A DNA stretch of 12,015 bases from Psychrilyobacter sp. (GCA_030621995.1 JAUXGP010000023.1:1-12015); one strand, 5' to 3'. Positions 1 to 6,806 are shown, numbered from the stretch's first letter. Notes: generated by a model not told the origin, from the sequence alone. Numbers and translations are program-made.

Positions 1-29
1 GCTTTTTCATAAATATTTTTTATTTTCAT
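1..29 (-). CDS. Possible start of a ThiQ-like ABC ATPase (cut by window edge)
   Basis: An ATG at 29-27 opens a frame that stays open to the window edge and reads MKIKNIYEKA, which looks like the first beta strand of an ABC ATPase. It begins 23 bases after the thiP stop codon, exactly where a thiQ gene would sit in a thiBPQ operon. No Walker motif is within the window and the bases before the ATG are A-rich with no clear Shine-Dalgarno, so this rests on position and ten residues only. A second ATG in the same frame lies at 10-8. Confidence 0.35.
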
Positions 30-52
30 ATTTTTTTTTGTTTATGTAGAAA

Positions 53-1558
53 CTAATTCTTTTTCCTTCTCACATAGGGCAATATAAATAAGACTCCTAT
101 AATAATAATATTTAAACTACTCATGGCTGCACTCTCTAAAAATAATTTATTGGTATATAGATTATAGTTTACCACCGAGGAAAGGGGGAGGTATCTTCCC
201 AGCTGCATAGTATAGGTTATGGTAAATTCTGCATAGATCACAGCAAAAATCTGTAAATATGTCCCCATCAGTACTTCTTTTAGCATGGGCAGCTCTATAT
301 ATAGAAACGTCTGAAATTTACTGGCTCCATCTATACTGCTGGCTTCCAATATATCCACTGGAAACTTCCTTATATACTGGTACATAAATGAATATGCCAG
401 GGGAACTGTGGTCAGGAAAAAACCTCCTATAAGTAAGGCTATATAGGGAATATCATAGATTATATTTGTATAAACCAGGGTTATTCCCAAGAACCCGCTG
501 GAGATCCCAAAAGTGGAAAATATTATATAGGTGCTGAATTTACTGGTCGACTTCAATAGCAGATAGGTAAATATCACCACTATAAAAGCTGTTACCATAG
601 CTATTGTACCAGAATTTATTATAGATTCCACAACCGGGTACTTCTTGTTGAATGCAGGGGAGAGGATATCTATAAAAGCTCTCAGGGAAAATTTCTTCTC
701 ATAGTAGTTGTAGAAGGAAAAAATTAAATTTATCCCCACTATCCCGAATTCAAAGAGAATAAACAGGTAACTGTATATCGTTGTAATCAGCGATACTTCT
801 CCATTTTTTTCATCCTCTTCCAGTTCATATCCGGTAATTTTTTCACCCAGAATATTTACTCCAGTTAAGATTAAAAATTGAACTATCCCTAAGGCAAACA
901 TCCTGGAAAAATCAGCACTTCCCATGAGAGAGTTTACTATCTCTACTTCCAGGGTAGAATACCTCAGTCCACCCAAAGATAATACTATTCCAAAGGAGGT
1001 AAATGAATAGGTAAATACCAGGAAAAAACCTCTGAATATCTGAGGTAAGATCAGCGGCAGCTTTATCTTTGTAAAAATAACCCACTTGCTGGCCCCGCAT
1101 TCTAAACCAGCTTCTATTACTTCATTGGGTATTCTCTTCATCCCCAGAGACAGATATTTTACAAATATAGGAGCATTATAAAATACATTTGCAATTAAGA
1201 TAGCTTTCAGACTGTACAGGATTCCTAAATCCTTCAATAAAGGCAGGTTGAATATCAGTGAAAATGTTATTACTGTAGATATTACAGGAAAAAAGAAGGG
1301 GATAAATATAGTCCCCTCCATGAGAGTACTGAGTAATCCCCTTCTATAAGTCACATAGTATGCTGGAAGGATAGCTGCAATAAAGGCTAGAATTGAAGAT
1401 AAGATTCCCTGTTTAAAAGACATGGTGATGAGACCCAGGGTCTCTCCATCCATTATCCCCCTTAGGTCTTCTAAGTAGAAGAAATCCCTCCCAAATATAT
1501 AGATAGGAAATACCCACAATATCAGATATCCTATATTCAAAATCCTAGCTTTTTTCAT
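53..1558 (-). CDS. thiP: Thiamine ABC transporter permease ThiP (double permease domain)
   Basis: Membrane permease of a binding-protein-dependent ABC importer, expected to take thiamine (or TPP) from ThiB across the inner membrane. From the start chosen here it is 501 residues with about a dozen hydrophobic segments in two halves. Each half carries an EAA loop that docks the ATPase: EAGLECGASKWVIFTKIKLP near residues 149-168 and EASSIDGASKFQTFLYIELP near 405-424. Two permease domains on one chain and about 500 residues match ThiP/FbpB-type proteins; the ThiB-like gene just upstream favours thiamine over iron. The frame extends to an ATG at 1606, but that ATG lies inside the hairpin-rich intergenic element; the ATG at 1558 is preceded by GAGGGAG at a workable distance, and the protein then starts MKKARILN followed by a membrane segment. 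No ATPase domain is fused, so a separate ThiQ is expected beyond the left edge. Confidence 0.85.
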   Translation of the reverse strand: MKKARILNIGYLILWVFPIYIFGRDFFYLEDLRGIMDGETLGLITMSFKQGILSSILAFIAAILPAYYVTYRRGLLSTLMEGTIFIPFFFPVISTVITFSLIFNLPLLKDLGILYSLKAILIANVFYNAPIFVKYLSLGMKRIPNEVIEAGLECGASKWVIFTKIKLPLILPQIFRGFFLVFTYSFTSFGIVLSLGGLRYSTLEVEIVNSLMGSADFSRMFALGIVQFLILTGVNILGEKITGYELEEDEKNGEVSLITTIYSYLFILFEFGIVGINLIFSFYNYYEKKFSLRAFIDILSPAFNKKYPVVESIINSGTIAMVTAFIVVIFTYLLLKSTSKFSTYIIFSTFGISSGFLGITLVYTNIIYDIPYIALLIGGFFLTTVPLAYSFMYQYIRKFPVDILEASSIDGASKFQTFLYIELPMLKEVLMGTYLQIFAVIYAEFTITYTMQLGRYLPLSSVVNYNLYTNKLFLESAAMSSLNIIIIGVLFILPYVRRKKN

Positions 1559-1571
1559 CTTTTTCTCCCTC

Positions 1572-1681
1572 ACTTGTGAACCCTCTCCTCCTAGTTTCTC
1601 CCTCAATAGGGCGAAACAAAGTAAGATTATAAGCCTTTCCCCCTCAAAGGGGGAGAGTGTCCAAAGGACGAGAGAGGGTCG
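1572..1681. repeat. Hairpin-rich REP-like intergenic element between thiB and thiP
   Basis: It begins directly after the thiB stop codon and ends just before the likely thiP ribosome site. On the plus strand, ACCCTCTC (1580-1587) is the inverse of GAGAGGGT (1672-1679). Inside are a stem GTTTC-T-CCCT / AGGG-C-GAAAC (1594-1617, loop CAAT), a stem CCCCCT / AGGGGG around 1640-1654, and GTCC / GGAC around 1659-1669. The G/C-rich purine and pyrimidine blocks are unlike the surrounding AT-rich coding sequence. It resembles in style the palindromic mosaic repeats scattered between genes in many low-GC genomes; whether it is repeated elsewhere in this genome cannot be seen here. Confidence 0.6.
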
Positions 1682-2638
1682 TTATTTTTTCAGTAATCTT
1701 ATCAATTCTTTTTTATATTCTTCTATCTTCTCTAAGTCACTGGTTTTTACTTTCACTACTTTAGTCGATCTTGGAACTCTGTTATATTCATCTCCTAGTT
1801 TTATATCTGTTACAGGCAGCATATAGTTTTTTTCTGCCATGGCTCTTTGGAATTTATCCTCTAAGATATAGTCCATAAACAGCTTCGATCCGTCTTTAAT
1901 CTCTTTTTTCGCCACTATGGAAGCTCCCTGTACATAGATGTACCCGCCTTCACTTGGAATAAAGCTTTTGTATGAACTTTTTTCATCAAAATAAAGGTCA
2001 CTGGTTGCATAACCGACCATAAGAGGTGCTTCATTGGTTGTAAATTTTGCCCATCCTTCACTCCATCCTGGAGCTACTGTTTTGATAGCCGGCTTCAACT
2101 CTTCCCAAAATTTCAGCCAGTCTTCGCCATAGACTGCAACTGTCCACATCATAAATTCCTGTCCTGTAAATGAATTAGGAGATAAAACAATTAACTGCCC
2201 CTTCATATCCTTCAAATCTTCAAAAGATACCGGCATCTCCTTTAATCCGTCTTTATTTGCATTTATAGCTAGTGATCCAAAATCAAATGGAGTGGAATAC
2301 CATTCGCTGTCTATGAGGTACTCCTCTTTCATTATCTTGCCAGCTGTTTTAGGTTTATAACTTACTATTGTACCTTCTTTTTTAGCCTGAATTACATTTA
2401 TCTCTGACAATCCCAAAACTATGTCAGCCTTGGGTCTTCTTTTTTCTAATTTTAGTCTGGCAGGTATCCCTTTTATCCCTACAATCTCTACTTCTACACC
2501 TGTTTTCTCATAGAAACCCTGTCCTATTTCATCCTGCAGGAAAGTCATAGAACCGGGTACATAAACCACTATTTTTTCCTTTGAAAAACTCGTTACTCCT
2601 AATAATACCATTAAAATCAATAAAATACTTTTTTTCAT
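1682..2638 (-). CDS. thiB: Thiamine-binding periplasmic protein ThiB
   Basis: Periplasmic substrate-binding protein of 318 residues, expected to capture thiamine, TMP or TPP and deliver it to ThiP. Residues 1-19 form a signal peptide (MKKS, a hydrophobic core, then SFS before KEK) without a lipobox cysteine, so a soluble periplasmic protein is expected. The match to the ThiB family is collinear: ADIVLGL (71-77), TPFDFG (116-121), GQEFMMWTVAVYG (159-171), GWSEGW (191-196), GYATSDLY (209-216) and NYMLPV (271-276). These correspond to the blocks around the aromatic thiamine pocket in E. coli ThiB; where E. coli has a Trp in the last block, this protein has Tyr272. The start has an AGGGGGAAG ribosome site overlapping the end of thiZ, with 10 bases between the two genes, so it is translated as part of the thiamine operon. 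A related iron or polyamine ligand is possible but less likely given the riboswitch and neighbours. Confidence 0.87.
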   Translation of the reverse strand: MKKSILLILMVLLGVTSFSKEKIVVYVPGSMTFLQDEIGQGFYEKTGVEVEIVGIKGIPARLKLEKRRPKADIVLGLSEINVIQAKKEGTIVSYKPKTAGKIMKEEYLIDSEWYSTPFDFGSLAINANKDGLKEMPVSFEDLKDMKGQLIVLSPNSFTGQEFMMWTVAVYGEDWLKFWEELKPAIKTVAPGWSEGWAKFTTNEAPLMVGYATSDLYFDEKSSYKSFIPSEGGYIYVQGASIVAKKEIKDGSKLFMDYILEDKFQRAMAEKNYMLPVTDIKLGDEYNRVPRSTKVVKVKTSDLEKIEEYKKELIRLLKK

Positions 2639-2648
2639 CTTCTTCCCC

Positions 2649-3377
2649 CTATTTTAATTTCTCTAATATTCTTCCCTTATATTCTAAAAAATCTTGTGAC
2701 AGGATAACTTCTTTTTTTCTCGGCCTGGAAATTTTTATCTCCAACTCATCTAAAAATCTGCCTGGTCTGGTTGACATAACATATACTCTGTCTGAAAGGT
2801 AAATGGCTTCCTCTATATCATGGGTAATAAATAAGATGGAATGATTATGTTTTTTCCAAATTTCCAAAAGCCAGTCCTGCATGGATGACCTGGTCATAGC
2901 ATCCAAAGCTCCAAAGGGTTCATCCAATAACATCAAGTCACTGTCGATTAAAAAACTCCTGAGAAGTCCACCCCTCTGCCTCATTCCGCCGGACAATTCA
3001 TGGGGATATTTATTTTCAAACCCCGAAAGTCCAAATTCTTCCATTAGCGGACTTATAATTTTTTCCCATCTTTCTTTTTTTACCCCACTTATTTCCAGCG
3101 GGATCGTGGCATTTTCATAGAGAGTCTTCCACGGCAGCAGCAGATCTTTTTGAGGCAGATAGGAAATAACCTTATTTTTAATTGTACTTCCCTCTATCCA
3201 GACTCTGCCGCTATATTCTGTCAAAAGCCCTGTAATTATCTTAAAAAGAGTACTCTTTCCACAGCCGGAAGGCCCCACTATGGAGATAAATTCACCTTTT
3301 TTTATATGTAAATTTAAATCCTTTATTACCTCTATATCCCCATACTTTTTCGACAGTTTCTCTATTTCTAATATCAT
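2649..3377 (-). CDS. thiZ: ABC transporter ATPase ThiZ (HMP / thiamine precursor uptake)
   Basis: Cytoplasmic ATPase of 242 residues that should drive the ThiXY importer. All ABC motifs are intact: Walker A GPSGCGKST (35-43), Q-loop with Gln76, signature LSGGMRQR (128-135), Walker B LMLLDEP (148-154) with Glu153, D-loop ALDA (157-160) and the switch His186 in ITHD. The sequence after the signature (GGLLRSFL) and the overall length fit the nitrate/taurine/ThiZ group of ATPases. The ATG at 3377 has GGGAG five bases upstream and lies 15 bases after the thiY stop. Since ThiP has no ATPase of its own in the window, ThiZ could in principle also serve ThiP, but the open frame at the left edge makes a separate ThiQ more likely. 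Confidence 0.87.
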   Translation of the reverse strand: MILEIEKLSKKYGDIEVIKDLNLHIKKGEFISIVGPSGCGKSTLFKIITGLLTEYSGRVWIEGSTIKNKVISYLPQKDLLLPWKTLYENATIPLEISGVKKERWEKIISPLMEEFGLSGFENKYPHELSGGMRQRGGLLRSFLIDSDLMLLDEPFGALDAMTRSSMQDWLLEIWKKHNHSILFITHDIEEAIYLSDRVYVMSTRPGRFLDELEIKISRPRKKEVILSQDFLEYKGRILEKLK

Positions 3378-3392
3378 AAGTCTCCCTATTTT

Positions 3393-4346
3393 TTAATCTT
3401 CCAAAAATTCATTGGTAAAAGCTTTTTTCATATCCGTAGTCCCGTCTATCAAATTATTTTTATAGAGCCATTTTTGATATCTTTCCCATACTTCCAGCTT
3501 TTGACGTCCCCAGTAAGGAGCATCATCGGTATATTTAGAAGCCAGATATTTTTGACTCTCCATAACTAAATTCCTGTCTAATTCCGGAACCTCTTTCAAA
3601 AGTATTTCTCCGGCTTTTTCCGGGTTTTCTATACTATATTCATACCCTTTTTTTACAGCTTTCATTACTTTCTTTACTAGTTTCGGGTTTGTTTTTACAA
3701 GTTTTTCACTACTTGCAAATACCGGAGTATAGTAATCCAAATCTTCTGAATAATCTCTGAGCCTGATATAGTTCAGTTCTTTTCCCTGAAGTTTAGCCTC
3801 TATATTTGTCCATCCTTCAAATACCCAGGCAAAATCTACACCATTCATACTGGATTTGAAAAAGTCCATAGACCCGGTTGTAAGGATATTTATATCTCCT
3901 ACCTTTCCCCCATCTTGTTCTATCAGCTCCTTCAAAGTAGCTTCCTCTACCGGTGATCCCCACCCGCCATAGTTTTTACCCTTAAAATCAGACGGACTTT
4001 CTATTCCTTTTTCCTTCAGTGAAGCAAAACCAGATGTATTGTGCTGGATTATTGCTCCCAATGAAACTACTGGCAAGCCCTCCAGTCTGGCAAAAGTTAC
4101 AGCCTCCTGGTAGGTTACACCAAAATGAGCTCTTCCTGTAGCTATTAATTGAGTAGAAGTCCCGTTGGCCGGCTGTAATATATCCACCTCTATCCCCTCA
4201 TCTTTAAAATACCCCATCTCTTTCGCTGCATATATCCCCGTATGATTTGTATTAGGTGTCCAGTCCAAAACTATATCTATCTTTTCTAGTGCAAATACAC
4301 TCACGACATTTAAAATTAACAATAAACTTATCACTCTTTTTCTCAT
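3393..4346 (-). CDS. thiY: Pyrimidine (HMP/formylaminopyrimidine)-binding protein ThiY
   Basis: Periplasmic binding protein of 317 residues in the NMT1/THI5-like family, expected to bind a thiamine pyrimidine precursor such as N-formyl-aminomethyl-pyrimidine or HMP. A signal peptide spans residues 1-19 (MRKR, hydrophobic core, VFA before LEK) with no lipobox. The family signature LDWTPNTNHTGIY is at 27-39, followed by AKEMGYF, ANGTSTQLIATGRAHFGV (60-77) and WVFEGW (174-179). The Cys-rich CCCFC motif of the THI5 suicide synthase is absent, so this is a transport protein and not an HMP-P synthase. The start has AGGGGGGAAAG right before the ATG. It sits between the permease and ATPase genes of the same importer. 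Ligand choice between formylaminopyrimidine and HMP cannot be settled from sequence. Confidence 0.85.
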   Translation of the reverse strand: MRKRVISLLLILNVVSVFALEKIDIVLDWTPNTNHTGIYAAKEMGYFKDEGIEVDILQPANGTSTQLIATGRAHFGVTYQEAVTFARLEGLPVVSLGAIIQHNTSGFASLKEKGIESPSDFKGKNYGGWGSPVEEATLKELIEQDGGKVGDINILTTGSMDFFKSSMNGVDFAWVFEGWTNIEAKLQGKELNYIRLRDYSEDLDYYTPVFASSEKLVKTNPKLVKKVMKAVKKGYEYSIENPEKAGEILLKEVPELDRNLVMESQKYLASKYTDDAPYWGRQKLEVWERYQKWLYKNNLIDGTTDMKKAFTNEFLED

Positions 4347-4389
4347 TCTTTCCCCCCTATTTTCTTTAGAATTTTACAATCCTGATTTT

Positions 4390-5151
4390 TTACTTCTCTC
4401 TCCTCCAAGGCATAGCTGCTTTTTCTATATATTCTATCCCCTTAAAAATTGCCAGACTGAGGATAACTACCACTATTATAGCGGCAAAAAGATAGTCTGT
4501 TTTAAATGAACTGATAGCCCTGGTCATATATATTCCCAGTCCACTTTTAGCTCCTAACCACTCTCCTATTACTGCTCCCATGATAGAATAAGTCGCGGCT
4601 ATTTTTACTCCTGAAAAAAAACTAGGCAGACTCGAAGGCAGGATAACTTTAAAAAATATGTATTTTTTATCGGCTCCCATAACCTGGAACAGATCCAATA
4701 TTTCCCTGTCTACCTCCTCCAATCCCCCTAAAAAACTGAGAAGCATGGGAAATGTACAAATTAATATCACTATTATTATCTTAGGCAGGATCCCGAATCC
4801 AAACCAAATCAATATGACAGGTGCTATGGCTATCAGCGGAATCGTTTGAGTGATCAATAGGTATGGATATAATAATTTTTTTACCTTTTCAAATGGATAT
4901 ACAAGTCCTCCTATAATCAGAGCAAAAATTATCGACAGGATAAATCCTGTCAGAGCTTCAAACAGAGTTACCAAAGAATGATGCAATAAAATTTCTTTTT
5001 GGCTGTACAGTGCTTTAATTACCCTTGTGGGAGCTGGCAGGATATACCCGGGTATATCCAAAGTTCTGATCATCACCTCACATCCCGCTATTAATACCAA
5101 TAAACTTATTAAAAATAAATTATTTTTTTCTGTATTTACCGACTTTTTCAT
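4390..5151 (-). CDS. thiX: ABC transporter permease ThiX
   Basis: Inner-membrane permease of 253 residues with the single BPD_transp_1 fold seen in nitrate/taurine/ThiX importers. Six hydrophobic segments are visible, starting at residues 12-24, and PGYILPAPTRV (34-44) is typical of this subfamily. The EAA loop reads VMGADKKYIFFKVILP (157-172), and GEWLGAKSGLGIYM (196-209) follows as in SsuC/TauC/ThiX proteins. The ATG overlaps the last 32 bases of the upstream Thiamine_BP gene in another frame, with a weak GAAGGGA site about ten bases before it, which suggests translational coupling. ThiY and ThiZ encoded directly downstream complete the transporter, and the TPP riboswitch upstream supports a thiamine-precursor substrate. 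Confidence 0.87.
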   Translation of the reverse strand: MKKSVNTEKNNLFLISLLVLIAGCEVMIRTLDIPGYILPAPTRVIKALYSQKEILLHHSLVTLFEALTGFILSIIFALIIGGLVYPFEKVKKLLYPYLLITQTIPLIAIAPVILIWFGFGILPKIIIVILICTFPMLLSFLGGLEEVDREILDLFQVMGADKKYIFFKVILPSSLPSFFSGVKIAATYSIMGAVIGEWLGAKSGLGIYMTRAISSFKTDYLFAAIIVVVILSLAIFKGIEYIEKAAMPWRREK

Positions 5152-5419
5152 CTATGGTTATCCCTTCTTTTTTATGATCAAATTTTGCTATAGTTGTTAC
5201 CCTTTCAGCTCCCTCATTGAAACAAATTTCTTGAGCTTTTTCCAATATACTCAAAAGATCTTTGAACTCTCCTTCTATAGTTGTTCCCAGTCCTCCTACC
5301 TCATATTTTAACCCTGTTCCTATGATGTGCTCTATCACCCTGTCTATCACGGTATATTTTTCCTTTTCTCCTCCCTCTATCGTAGGTAGTATTTGAATAT
5401 CCATGTTTGCCAATGCCAT
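5120..5419 (-). CDS. Thiamine-binding protein of the MTH1187/YkoF (UPF0045, DUF77) family
   Basis: Small protein of 99 residues covering the whole Thiamine_BP family domain. Family features seen: the N-terminal strand ALANMDIQILP (2-12), a helix with YTVIDRVIEHI (22-32), the block YEVGGLGTTIEGEF (39-52), and GAERVTTIAKFD (70-81). It has no signal peptide, so it is cytoplasmic. Relatives bind thiamine in a ferredoxin-like fold and are often encoded with thiamine or HMP transporters; whether this one stores, senses or hands over ligand is unknown. It is the first gene behind the TPP riboswitch and has the best ribosome site in the operon (AAAGGAGG, about six bases before ATG). Its end overlaps thiX by 32 bases. 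Confidence 0.85.
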   Translation of the reverse strand: MALANMDIQILPTIEGGEKEKYTVIDRVIEHIIGTGLKYEVGGLGTTIEGEFKDLLSILEKAQEICFNEGAERVTTIAKFDHKKEGITIDEKVGKYRKK

Positions 5420-5492
5420 TTCCTTCCTCCTTTTGTTTATAATATTTATTCTAATTCGTGACCATCTTCTTTCTAATCTTCCTCAATTATCT

Positions 5493-5521
5493 AAAAAAAA
5501 AGACCTCCCGAAGGAAGCCTT
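5493..5521 (-). terminator. Riboswitch-associated intrinsic terminator
   Basis: On the minus strand AAGGCTTCC and GGAGGTCTT form a nine-pair stem (two G-U pairs) closed by a TTCG tetraloop, followed by a run of nine T. It lies about 30 bases after the TPP aptamer and about 70 bases before the first start codon, so it is the likely switching element: termination when TPP is bound, read-through when it is not. Confidence 0.88.
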
Positions 5522-5552
5522 ATTAAATATAAATATATTATTCATACCCTAT

Positions 5553-5640
5553 AAAAATTCATCCTACGCTAGCATTATCTAGATCAGGTTAACAGTCGAG
5601 ACTATAACATCTCCTCTCAGCAAAAGCTCCTGCAATATTT
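5553..5640 (-). promoter_or_regulatory. TPP riboswitch (THI element)
   Basis: The minus strand carries the THI-box conserved blocks in the right order. GGAGC leads into GCTGAGAGG (5613-5622), the sensor-helix core for the pyrimidine ring. Then come AACCTGATCTAGATAATG (5573-5590) and CTAGCGTAGGATG (5562-5574), the half that binds the pyrophosphate, with CTAG/CTAG forming its stem. The outer P1 helix is AT-rich and weak (AAATATT against AATTTTT). An intrinsic terminator follows, so control should be at transcription. It fits the thiamine-uptake genes downstream. Confidence 0.95.
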
Positions 5641-5651
5641 ATTTATACTTC

Positions 5652-5679
5652 ATTGTATCAGAATACCAAAAAATTACAA
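5652..5679 (-). promoter_or_regulatory. Promoter of the thiamine operon
   Basis: On the minus strand there is a -10 TACAAT (5652-5657) preceded by TGA, giving an extended -10, and a -35-like TTGTAA (5674-5679) at a 16-base spacing. The predicted transcript start, near 5645, falls just before the 5' end of the riboswitch, as expected for a riboswitch leader. Confidence 0.6.
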
Positions 5680-5695
5680 CTAATTTTTTGTATTC
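5661..5695 (-). terminator. Long AT-rich hairpin, possible terminator of the small-protein gene
   Basis: On the minus strand GAATAC-AAAAAATTA pairs with TAATTTTTT-G-GTATTC around a GTTG loop, with a single bulged G. It lies 47 bases after the stop of the small acidic protein. The T run is within the 3' arm and not after it, so it is not a textbook terminator; it also contains the -35 region of the thiamine promoter. It may end transcription from upstream or may simply shape the promoter region. Confidence 0.4.
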
Positions 5696-5741
5696 CAAAT
5701 TCAGATGTGATCTTCTTCCCTGACAAACTTCTTCATTATTT

Positions 5742-5969
5742 CTAATGTCTTTTATATTGTGCCTTGGTTCCCTCTCTCCAGCTCTCACCCAGAATAGTTC
5801 CCGTTTCCTTATTACAAGTAAGCATATAACTTCTTTTATCATAATCAAAATTCCAATAATAGTTGTCTTTTTCCTCACTCATATCGATATCCAGCTCCCC
5901 ATCTATCCCGGGTAACAACTCCTCTAAATAATCATTTAATTTTTCTACACATTCCTGTAAATCGTACAT
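5742..5969 (-). CDS. Small acidic protein of unknown function
   Basis: A 75-residue protein that I do not recognise with confidence. It is acidic in its first half (helical MYDLQECVEKLNDYLEELL, then GELDIDMSEEKD) and has a strand-like second half, YYWNFDYDKRSYMLTCNK, then ETGTILGESW. The pattern of an aromatic-rich strand followed by a residue pair and TGTILG faintly resembles the end of a PepSY-type repeat, but half a domain is not enough to name it. There is no signal peptide or membrane segment. The ATG at 5969 is chosen because GGAGG lies six bases upstream; a longer frame back to 6038 would run through a repeat region and lacks a ribosome site. It follows a Sir2 gene by 106 bases and is followed by the thiamine leader. 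Its two Cys (residues 8 and 52) are the only reactive landmarks. Confidence 0.65.
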   Translation of the reverse strand: MYDLQECVEKLNDYLEELLPGIDGELDIDMSEEKDNYYWNFDYDKRSYMLTCNKETGTILGESWREGTKAQYKRH

Positions 5970-5988
5970 ATTTTTCCTCCATTTTTTT

Positions 5989-6069
5989 ACACAGAGATTC
6001 ACTAAGTTTAAAATTATCACAGAGTTTTTTCTGTGCACCTTTCTTTTCCTCTCAGTGTTTGTCTGTGAC
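5989..6069. repeat. CACAGAG-type intergenic repeat cluster
   Basis: On the plus strand CACAGAG occurs at 5990-5996 and 6018-6024, with the inverse TCTGTG at 6030-6035 and again at about 6062-6067. CACAGA / TCTGTG (6018-6035) forms a six-pair hairpin with a T-rich loop. CACTAAGT and CTCAGTG between them look like decayed copies of a CACTGAG unit. It sits between the Sir2 gene and the small-protein gene. Similar CTCTGTG-rich palindromic spacers are common between genes in several bacterial groups; copy number in this genome is not visible here. Confidence 0.55.
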
Positions 6070-6075
6070 TAAATT

Positions 6076-6780
6076 TTAATCTCTAACTGCCTTTAAAATT
6101 TTTCCTATTTTATCTGAAATAACCAGGTCTGCTCTATTATCATAGCTTGTGGAATCTTTGTTTATCAAAACCAGTTTATTTCCCCTGTAAAGATCTACTA
6201 ATGAGGCAGCAGGCTGAACTACCAGAGAGGTTCCTCCTACTATTAAAACATCTGCATTGGCAATATAATGCATAGCTCTATCATAGTTATTCATATCTGG
6301 AATTTCTTCATATAACGTAACATCGGGTTTTATAATACCGTTGCATTTGCTGCAATGAGGAATTCCTTTTCTATCCATAATTTCATCTAAAGTATAGAAG
6401 GTCCCGCAATCCATACAATGGTTTCTATGAATACTGCCATGAAGTTCTAAAACATTTTCACTTCCTGCCATTTGATGTAAACCATCTATATTCTGAGTAA
6501 CAACTGCCTTTAATTTACCTATCTTTTCTAAATATGCCAAGGCTTTATGAGCATCATTTGGTTTAACACCCTGATACACCAGATGTTCCTTATAAAATTT
6601 AAAGAACCCTTCTTTGTTTTTATCAAAATATGTTCTGCTGACCAGGTATTCAGGGCTATGGGAATATAAACCTGTGGCACTCCTAAAATCAGGAATCCCG
6701 CTTTCTGTAGAAACCCCGGCTCCTCCAAAGAATACAATATTATTACTTTCATCTATTATTTTTTTCAGTTTTTCATACAT
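6076..6780 (-). CDS. cobB: NAD-dependent protein deacylase, Sir2 family
   Basis: Sirtuin of 234 residues, a usual length for bacterial CobB-like enzymes, which remove acyl groups from lysine using NAD and release nicotinamide. Visible in order: the NAD loop GAGVSTESGIPDFRS (20-34), TQNIDGLH (95-102) with the Asn and Asp that contact NAD, catalytic His114 in LELHGS (111-116), a zinc site CxxC...CxxC (Cys122, 125, 143, 146), and GTSLVVQPA (183-191). There are no transmembrane or export signals, so it is cytoplasmic. The Ala-Tyr-x-x-Arg features of desuccinylating class III sirtuins are not seen; the GVSTESGIPDFRSATGLY segment is closer to the Thermotoga-type (class U) group, pointing to deacetylase activity. 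The ATG has GGGGAGG seven bases upstream and starts 26 bases after the radical SAM gene, so the two are probably co-transcribed. The symbol is by family; orthology is not proven. Confidence 0.93.
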   Translation of the reverse strand: MYEKLKKIIDESNNIVFFGGAGVSTESGIPDFRSATGLYSHSPEYLVSRTYFDKNKEGFFKFYKEHLVYQGVKPNDAHKALAYLEKIGKLKAVVTQNIDGLHQMAGSENVLELHGSIHRNHCMDCGTFYTLDEIMDRKGIPHCSKCNGIIKPDVTLYEEIPDMNNYDRAMHYIANADVLIVGGTSLVVQPAASLVDLYRGNKLVLINKDSTSYDNRADLVISDKIGKILKAVRD

Positions 6781-6806
6781 AGAGTTTCCTCCCCTTTGGC
6801 AAAAAT

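Noticed and set aside
1559..1606. Longer N terminus for ThiP starting at 1606
   Set aside because: This ATG is within the intergenic hairpin element, the extra residues (MREKLGGEGSQVREKK) look like translated repeat, and a better-placed start exists at 1558.
53..2638. Iron (FbpAB-type) transporter
   Set aside because: The binding protein matches ThiB block by block, and the genes follow ThiXYZ under a TPP riboswitch.
3393..4346. THI5-type HMP-phosphate synthase instead of a binding protein
   Set aside because: It has an export signal, lacks the CCCFC motif, and sits between a permease and an ATPase gene.
5639..5878. A 79-codon minus-strand frame overlapping the small acidic protein and the thiamine promoter
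   Set aside because: It runs through the promoter and the riboswitch edge, has no good ribosome site, and overlaps a frame with a clear GGAGG start.
5990..6067. CRISPR array suggested by repeated CACAGAG units
   Set aside because: The units are only about seven bases, unevenly spaced and partly inverted, with no unique spacers of regular length and no cas genes.
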